A DNA stretch of 64,000 bases. Origin: Thermothelomyces thermophilus ATCC 42464. Lineage: Eukaryota; Ascomycota; Sordariomycetes; Sordariales; Chaetomiaceae. The first letter of the stretch is position 1, and every line of letters starts with the position of its first letter. The notes below the pieces were generated by a model. The model saw only the letters and a list, made by a program, of their open reading frames with translations. It had not been told where the DNA came from and did not search any database. Below, in pieces: positions 56,701 through 64,000 of the stretch. A program made the position numbers and the translations under genes. The stretch is taken from positions 186,001 to 250,000 of the forward strand of contig NC_016476.1 in NCBI RefSeq assembly GCF_000226095.1, read 5' to 3'.

Positions 56701-59700
56701 AGGTGTTTGGACCGGCAATCTCTCATGACTCTTTTCTTGTTGCGTTGCAGCACAGCGCAGGGAGGACAGAACTCGTCTCGCCGTTGCGGCGGCAAAAAAT
56801 GGGGGTGGCGGCTACGGCGCCTCCGATCTTCAGGCACTGTAAAACCAACAAGGCAAGTTTTAAACCACGAGGTCGTTTATGGACAAGGGCAATGATCATC
56901 ATGGTCCTCCCTTTTTTCAGCCCCGCGCCCAACCGTTGGACACCTTCAGCCTTGCAGAAACTGCATGTATGTATGTACTGTACGTACACGCATACATACC
57001 CACATATAGAGGTACTCACAGGACGGCTACGGTCTAAACACATGGGCTGTCACTAGATTCGTGGGTTCGATTCCAAAACTCACGCCACCTCCAACAGGTA
57101 ACGATCTCCTGTTTCGATCACACGAATACGTTCTTGAGCAGACCGGAGATAATTAACGGACATTACTCCGTCTACCTCACGACCATTAAACTAGCGTTCT
57201 TTGGATTAATTAACGTTATTGATGGCTGCGGAGTTCTCCATAGTGGACCTCCAGGCTGATGCTGAGCAGCGCTGCTTCCAACAACCACAACCGACGAAAA
57301 AGGTTAATTACGGTACCTCGTCAATGTGGCGGGCGATCAGAGTCCAGGCGCAGGCGACAGCTTACCCCGCCGTATAACGCCTCGTTTGAGGGGTAATCGG
57401 CGTATGCATGTACACTCTGGCGCGTGGACGGCTCATCCGGCGGAGACCACACATGGTGATATTGGCACCAACAGCATGTTATGTAGTCGGTATGTATGTA
57501 CTGTACCCGGTGGCGCTGGGGTAGTTATGTAGACGATCATCAATCTCCCACTGAATCGCAAATGTAGGCGCCTAAATGGGGCAACCTAGACCCTGGACGC
57601 GGCGGCAAGAGAGAGAGAGGATTTGGGAAAGGACCCTGGATCTACGCTGCTGGACTGATGATGATGTCCAATAATATCGAACCACCAGGTTACCCGGCGC
57701 TCTAATACTCCGTATGCATGTACTTGTCATGCATGAGTGATCTCCTAGTGTAAGCTTTGGAACTTTGAAGAGATATCTGTGGGCCTTGCAACGGGATGTG
57801 AGGATGGTCCGGGAGCACTCTTCCAAGAACGACAACCAGGGGCCGCCGCCTGTGTTGCCGAGTACGTAGCTGGTCTGGTGGTAAAGCCGATTGTAGCCAT
57901 ATCGGTACCAGACAGGGCGGCTAGAACGGCCTAGTGATGGTGCCGTCAAAGGAGCCAGTCTTTTGTTTTTTTGGGTTCTCACTCGGGGCGGGACGACATC
58001 AAACGCCACTGGCTGAGTGATTGGCGAGACCTGCACGCGAGACGGATGTCCCGTGGCGTAGTTGCTACCGTTGCGCCCGGGCTCACAAGACATTCACGAT
58101 CGGCATTTTCTTCCCTCCCGAATCCAACCCTGGCTCAAAGCAGCGAGGCACAGGGGGCACAGTGAGGAAGATTCCCCAACCCCCCCCCAACCCCCCCTCG
58201 GGGAACACTGTCGTACACTATCACAGTACTATAACTAGTGTAGCGTACATACATATGGCGCACAGACGGTCCCGACAGAACGGTAACCAATCGAGGCTTG
58301 GTGTCGGGCAGCCAAGGATCATCTTCCCCCGGTCAAGTAAGTAACCCTGGACACACCCTTCGGGCACTGTACTAGTTTCCCGAACTTGGCTCTACTCCTT
58401 TTGTCGCCAGGTCGCCGTCCAACTACCCAAATGGGAAACCTGTATCGAGGAATGAGACTGATCGCAATTCAAACCCCGGGTTATGAACATTTGGACCTGA
58501 GCGCTGCCCGCCCTTGTTGGCTCACTTGACCACTTGAGCAGAACGCCCACCCTTCTCAGTCCGTTGCTTTTGGACCATGGTCCAACAGCAGAAAGGGTAG
58601 GTAGCTACGGCTGGGCTAGCGGCCACCAGCCTGCTGCTCATCAGACTTCGAAACTCTGAAGACAAGGATGGGCCAAGAGTGGTGCTCCCCCCACAACAAC
58701 CCCCTCCCCCCCTTTTTCTCTTTTAGCCACAACGCTCGAATGCACGACATTCATGACAGACGGGTATGGATCACCGTCTTTGAGTCCTTCGCGGCTGCAT
58801 TCCGGACATGGAGAACGAATCATGTCGACACAAGATCACGGTGGTTGGTTGGTTCCCCTTTTGCCAACCCGGTTCCGAGAGTGTCCTCGATGGCGTCCGG
58901 CCCTGCTTCGGCGATGCCGGCATGAACAGGATCAGGTAATGAATACATTAGCCGCGGGTGTCACAATCCGTGGCACCCCGCCAAGGTTTATCGGCTGCGT
59001 AGTAAGGGGCTCAGGAGTTAACACGGCTGGCCTGCGCGGGACTTGCCCGGCGACGAAGACAGCTTTGCCGCTCGCAAAATGAGGCACGGGCACTGCCCAA
59101 GCCGCAAGTGTTGGGCAAATGGGGTGTTGCCCTCCGCGTCTGGGGGGGCACAGCACTGTTCCGGACCTGGTGACAAGACGACCCAGCCACACTCTGATTC
59201 GGCTCCTCGAACGCTTCCGGACGCTATTGGCAGAATTTCAGGGCATCATAGTAAGCCAATAATAGCTGCGGGACTGGGCAAGAAAGTGAGCCCGGCAAAG
59301 TATGAACCTCGCAAAATGCCTAATTAATTAATAGCAGATTTGTTGCCGCGCAACAAAGAATAAAAGAATTAATTATTAACCCACAGCCGCGACCCTGGAC
59401 GGTCTGAAACAAGCGCAATGCATCGTTCCGTTCCGATACTCTTCTCGAAGCACGGCCGACATTCCAAGCTGTGACTGTGCCTCGTTCCCAGCGCAGAAAT
59501 GATCTGTATGTACTACGGAGTACAGGCTGCGAGCTGTTATGAATTAAGGTACCCGCCCTCACTACTACTACTACTACTGCAGGGGCAGTCAGATGTGGCG
59601 CAGCCAAATACCAGCGGAGTTGAAGTGCTAAGAAAAGAACAGCAATTAGCTTTTCCGGGATCGGTGATGGCGGTGAGGGCTGATCTGATTCTATTATCTC

Positions 59701-62700
59701 TAGTAGTGGCGGTCGTCAGCACTCTAATTATCTGAAACGACGCCCTGAAAAATTGTAGAGCACTGAGGCTGCAGCTTCCCGACCAACTTTCCTCTGACCG
59801 TTGCACAGAGATACGCGCGCATCCACAGCCGCAATGCTACTACCTCGCTATGCCGCGAACCGGCGGAACGCAGCGGGGTTATGTACCGAACGTAGTTACA
59901 TCTCAGTGACTTGTAGTCTGTGTGGGAAAACGCCAAAAACTAGGTAGTCAGTCATTAATTACGAAGGTGATGCCTGTTAAAAAGGAAAGAAAGAAAAGAA
60001 GAGAAAGAAAAGGTATGACTGAGCAAAGAAGAAAAGGAAAGGGTCGACCGGAGACGCCCACTCATTGAACTTGACGAGGGAGGAAAAGAAGAGTTCGCGT
60101 GCCGTCGCATTCCATCCCTTGCCGGGACCATCAAGATCTGCTCCCCAGATTGGACGGATAGACAGCCACGGCGCAGGGGTGTGGTAACTAGTGTAGTCCT
60201 TCACGTCCCCAGGGAAGCCTCCTCCAACCCTAAGGACAGACCTGACTCACCGCCCTCAGCCCAACTCGTTTAGGGTCCCCGGCTTGCCTGGCTCGTGCGA
60301 AGAAGGAGTTACTTACTCAAAGTGGCCGGTGCCGGTTCCCGATTGGCCACCCCCCCCTCTCCCCCTTCCTCTTCTTCTGCGCCGAAACTGGAAAACAGTG
60401 TTTGCGACAGTCCGCCGTCCTCCTTCCAAGGTGTCCCGCACACTGTCGTCATCTATCCAACACAACCGGAAAGATTACGATTCCACGTCCAGGGATAGTG
60501 GCCGCGTCGCTGCTCGACACCATCGCACCTCATTCTTCTGAATATCCATCCCACAGTGGGAGGCGTCCACTGGTTCCGGATAGACCGGACACTTTTCTGT
60601 CTTCACGGCTTGCAGATATGGACTTGGTATGTATGTACTGTACATACCTTATGTAATGGATGTACATGCAATATATACGTGCGCTTAGCAGTAACTAGGT
60701 ACCTACCTTAGATAACTAGCTGCTCGAGGGAGTCGGCCACTCGGGGGCCCTGTGCCCCCGTGAGCCGCGGCCAAGACACAGGCTGACCGTCGCCGCCAGC
60801 CGCCAGGCGAATCGCATCTCGAGCCTCCCCCGTTCTCTGGCGGGACTCTGGGGATGGCTTTTTTTCTTTTGAGTGGTGGTGGGGGGGGAGGGGGCGTTGC
60901 CCTTTCCGTTCGCTTGACAAGAGCCAAGGAACTACGCTAGGGCAACACTAATCAACTTTCGAGTCCACTGGCGATCTTGGATCTTGGAAGATCAGAGTGG
61001 AGGACAAAGGAAAAGCCGTTGATCGTCGCCGGGTGCCGGCGCCAGCCGGTCGTGCTATCCAAGACAACCGAACGTGTACCAAACTAGTGAGGTAGTCTCC
61101 CTTGACTAATTAGTACGCGCGATGAGGTTTGACGGCCTCCATTTTGCGTTGTTTAGCTCGTCCCCAGTCAAGTCAAGATTGGAGGAGGAGAAGGGGGGGG
61201 TGGTCCGCTTCCGGACCTCATCCCGGCCTTTTCTGAGGCAAGGAGAAAGAAACCTTGGCCAGTGGCAGCCGGCGTTCTTTTATCATCAACGGTATGTACT
61301 GTACATACATGCGGATGTGCTTGTGTAACCCGTACAGTATGTAAATGTACTTGCAAAATGTACCATACCACACACCGGCAGCCCGAGGAAACTAAACGAC
61401 GAATGACAGCATCTTGTGTCTCCCTTGAAACATACTCGTGTCGATTCGCGACACTATAGAACCGACCTGCGGTGCGGCGGCGGCGGCGGCGGCGTCGCCG
61501 CCGCGACCTGTCCCCCCTGACGCCGGCTGATGCGGGCTCCCGTTCTTGAGTGTCATCGAAGTCCCGAGATGCAACAAGCGGCCGACAGAAAAAAAATCCC
61601 CTTCAGCAAGGTTACATCCACGTGTATTGTTTCAGTCTCTCGTTGGGTTGCAGAGGAGAGCGCGGAGCAACACGAGGAGTAGGAGGAGAAGGAGGAGGAG
61701 GAGGAGGAGGAGGAGGAGCGCAGATCATGACCTCATCCCAGAAGTACGACGGGATCCGCCTCGCAGTGCCAAAAGAAGTCTCCGAGCTCCGAATGAGGAT
61801 ATTACATAGTATTTCTGCGTGCGCCGGGGGAGGGAGTCGGGTAAGGGAGTCGCACTTACAGTGCCTCCTCCCCTCAGTCGTCGGTCGAGACCAGCCCCTG
61901 ATCCCCGTGAAACCCCGCCCTGGTTGTAAACCGAGCTTGCCAGATCTAGACCGACGAGTCGAAATCGAGACAAAGGAGGGGGAAGGGAGGGAGTCTCGTC
62001 AGCTGAAGAGCCAGAGCACTCTTTTGTGTCGTGTATGTACATGCTCTATTACTCGGTCTCGCCGTCGCCTTCGCAGAAGCGGGTACGGTGGGGCATGTCG
62101 ATCAAGACGGGACCGGCCCCACGGCCGTTTCGATCAGCGACAGAAAACGCGCGCATCTGGTTTAGTTAAACGCGCTTTCAGCCCAATGGATGGGGGAAAG
62201 CCGGGTGGGGTTGCTCCGTTGCTGATCCTACACTATGGTATCTCCGGCCAGCGGCTGTCCTTTGTGTAGTTTATCTTTTTTTAGCGTTACTTTGTCTCGT
62301 CACCTCTGGGCCCTTCGCTCAATTCTGATCTCATAAAGCCGTATGCGGAGGAATGGAAAACCCCACCGGGCGCGAAATACGTGGGGAAGGTTGAGTAAAC
62401 AGAGTGCCGAAAACGTCCGAGACTGAGACATTTTTGTACATATAACATGTGCATGATGTAAATTCGGCACTCGAGGACTAATTAGCCTTGCTCTGTACGG
62501 AATTCGGAGTAATCCGTACTTTGAGCATGTGCTAGTCATTCGTCTGCTCGCCCCCGCGTTTTATCCCTTTTGTGCTAAGTGAGTGGCTATCCGGCCAATC
62601 ATGAAACCAACCGGTCGCCCCGAATTACGGGAAGGAGTAGTAGGTAGGTACCGTACATATGTATGTACATACATACATGCAGGAAGTCATACACACTATA

Positions 62701-63399
62701 AGTTGCACCTGCATCCGCATGTACATACATATAGTTTTCATGTAGGTACCTCATGTATGTACTTGTACTGTACATACGTGCAGGTTAGTATTATGCATCC
62801 TAGTTAGTACATACAGCAACCCAAGCCGACCCATTCGGGTGGGTAATAATGTTTCGCATGAGCGAAAAACTCCCGAGGCCAATCAGTTATGTGATATCAT
62901 ACATTAGGAATCGCCGGAACAAGCAGCTCGTTAACCTCAAAAAAAACCGCCTAATTAACAGCCAAGCTTTTTGTACATTGCAGTAGCATGACAGAACGAA
63001 CAAATCGCCGCCGACCTCGACCCGATATCCTGTTACGCACCAGCGGTGGGTCTGCGTGTGTGTATGTGCCGCGTCTGTTGAAGCTGCTCTCTCCCTCCCA
63101 ACTCCCGGAGCAAGACCAAGGAAAATTGGTGATGCCCCATGATGCCGCGCCAAATGCGACAAGACTAACAACACCGTATCGATACACGACTAAACACCAA
63201 TTACCCCTCCATGGAATCACCGTCACCCCGCATCAAAGCCAGATCTGGGTAGATCGGGGATCCAGAAGAAAAAGAAAAAAAAAACAAAAGAAATTCAAGA
63301 GTAAAACCTACCAGTTCACGTAGTGTCACACCTACTCGGTTTTTTTTTTTTTTTTTTCCCAAATCAAGGTTCCTCTTTCCAACGGCCAACTCCACCACA
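53795..63399. other. 9.6-kb gene desert
   Basis: No frame here combines an ATG, codon bias and a recognisable product, and no tRNA fits. It is not AT-rich and not RIP-like, which sets it apart from the island at 41-50 kb. It holds most of the window's GTAC palindromes (56313, 56964, 57491, 58245, 60627, 61291, 62652-62785), about 16 TAATTA sites, TACGGAGTA-type motifs (57706, 59513), a GGC run at 61474-61492, a GGA run at 61683-61720 and T runs at 56605 and 63340. It may contain non-coding transcripts that cannot be seen from sequence. Confidence 0.5.
61680..61720 (+). repeat. GGA trinucleotide microsatellite
   Basis: About 12 near-perfect GGA/GAG units in non-coding DNA. Confidence 0.85.
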
Positions 63400-64000
63400 T
63401 CAGTACCCCTGTGCTTGCCCAAACCCGTATCCCGCCGGTAAGCCGCCCTGGCCGGCCTCCTCCCCACCACACTGCCCGCCAGCCATCGCATTCATCCCGT
63501 CCATACCTGTCAAGCAAGCATCACTGGCACCACCGGCGTCCCATCGCGGGATCGAATGAGCCTGCTGTTGCAGCTGTTGTTGCTGGTGATGTTGTTGTTG
63601 TTGTTGTTGATGTTGCTGCTGCTGCTGTTGTTGTTGTTGCTGCTGTTGCTGGTGGTGGTGGGGGTGGTGATGATGATGATGATGATGATGATGATACCGA
63701 TCCATCCCATCCTCGTATACGCCCGGGGTGACGACGGATACGATCCCAGACATGGGGGTGGGGTATGTCGCGGCCGAGAAGGCGGCGACCGCGGCGGCGA
63801 AGCTGCTGTTATCGCTGCCGGTGTGGCGGTGGTAGGGTGCCGCCGTCGCGCCGGCAGCTGTGCTGCCGCCCGTCGTTGAAACTGCCCGGAGATCGGCAAG
63901 GGCCATGGGCCCCCCGGCTTGCTCGCTGCCGACGCTGCCGTAGGGCGACTGGTGGAGGAGGTGCGGGTGGTGGTGGAGCGGCCCCTGGGCCACCGATTCG
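63400..64000 (-). CDS. C-terminal part of a His/Gln-rich protein (5' end outside window)
   Basis: The minus-strand frame is open from the window end to the stop at 63400; no ATG is seen at its upstream end, so the gene continues past 64000. About 200 C-terminal residues are visible: a HHHPHLLHQSPYG segment, a Ser/Thr/Ala-rich part (STAAGATAAPYHRHTG), then DRY followed by ten His, further His, and long poly-Gln with a few His and Leu. It ends in a Gly/Met-rich tail (TGMDGMNAMAGGQCGG) finishing GQAQGY. Poly-His and poly-Gln regions like this are common in fungal transcription factors and developmental regulators, but no DNA-binding domain is in view, so the product stays unnamed. Confidence 0.65.
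   Translation of the reverse strand, partial: ESVAQGPLHHHPHLLHQSPYGSVGSEQAGGPMALADLRAVSTTGGSTAAGATAAPYHRHTGSDNSSFAAAVAAFSAATYPTPMSGIVSVVTPGVYEDGMDRYHHHHHHHHHHPHHHQQQQQQQQQQQQQHQQQQQQHHQQQQLQQQAHSIPRWDAGGASDACLTGMDGMNAMAGGQCGGEEAGQGGLPAGYGFGQAQGY
63556..63700 (-). repeat. Poly-Gln/poly-His coding microsatellites
   Basis: TTG/TGC runs (63570-63650) and ATG/GTG runs (63651-63695) on the plus strand encode Gln and His repeats in the minus-strand gene. Mixed CAA/CAG codons suggest the tract is partly stabilised. Confidence 0.88.

Noticed and set aside
57040-57110. Possible tRNA: GGTTCGATTCC box B on the plus strand
   Set aside because: The T stem does not pair (GTGGG against CCAAA) and no acceptor or anticodon arm fits upstream.
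61546-62269. A 239-codon open frame on the plus strand
   Set aside because: It starts at GTG, not ATG, has no codon bias, and most of its length comes from a GGA microsatellite and chance.

Overview
The window looks like a nuclear segment of a filamentous ascomycete, most likely a Sordariomycete (Sordariales/Chaetomiaceae-like). Genes are GC-rich with short GT-AG introns of 55-136 bases and CTAAC/CTGAC-like branch points. The products are typical of the group: a GH11 xylanase, a BAS2-like secreted protein, fungal-type BTB, SRR1, HET and TPR-CHAT proteins, and Vps38/UVRAG. One block is heavily AT-rich in the way RIP (repeat-induced point mutation) leaves repeats. Species was not determined.

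Layout. 1-1.5 kb: 3' end of a probable GPI-anchored protein gene and a secreted protein with a duplicated six-cysteine domain. 3.6-6 kb: rubble of HET and TPR-CHAT genes and a third coding relic. 7.7-11.3 kb: one very long acidic reading frame split by a single in-frame TAG. 11.7-17.4 kb: a disordered basic-tailed protein and a four-exon glycine-rich-domain (DUF1399/GRDP) protein. 20.3-22.9 kb: a single-pass membrane protein convergent with a BTB-like protein. 25-26.7 kb: a tRNA-like cloverleaf and an SRR1-like gene. 29-30.9 kb: GH11 xylanase and a tRNA-Thr(AGU). 31.5-37.7 kb: a possible mitochondrial protein, a mucin-like membrane protein and Vps38/UVRAG. 39.5-40.4 kb: an SRPK-type kinase relic. 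40.9-49.95 kb: an AT-rich island holding a fossil chromodomain Ty3/gypsy element (423-bp LTRs, TAGGA target duplication) inside older repeat DNA. 50-53.8 kb: an ankyrin protein and the end-joining factor XLF/Nej1. 53.8-63.4 kb: a gene desert. 63.4-64 kb: the 3' part of a His/Gln-rich protein gene.

There is no obvious operon-like system or secondary-metabolite cluster; neighbours are mostly housekeeping or lineage-specific genes. The most unusual signals are: two separate 4-bp tandem duplications that each shift the frame of the kinase relic; a strong excess of the palindrome TAATTA in otherwise GC-rich intergenic DNA (about 67 copies by eye against about 10 expected from composition); the lone TAG between two long in-frame coding blocks at 7.8-11.3 kb, with a 7-codon uORF whose stop overlaps the main AUG; and GTAC-centred palindromes concentrated in the gene desert.
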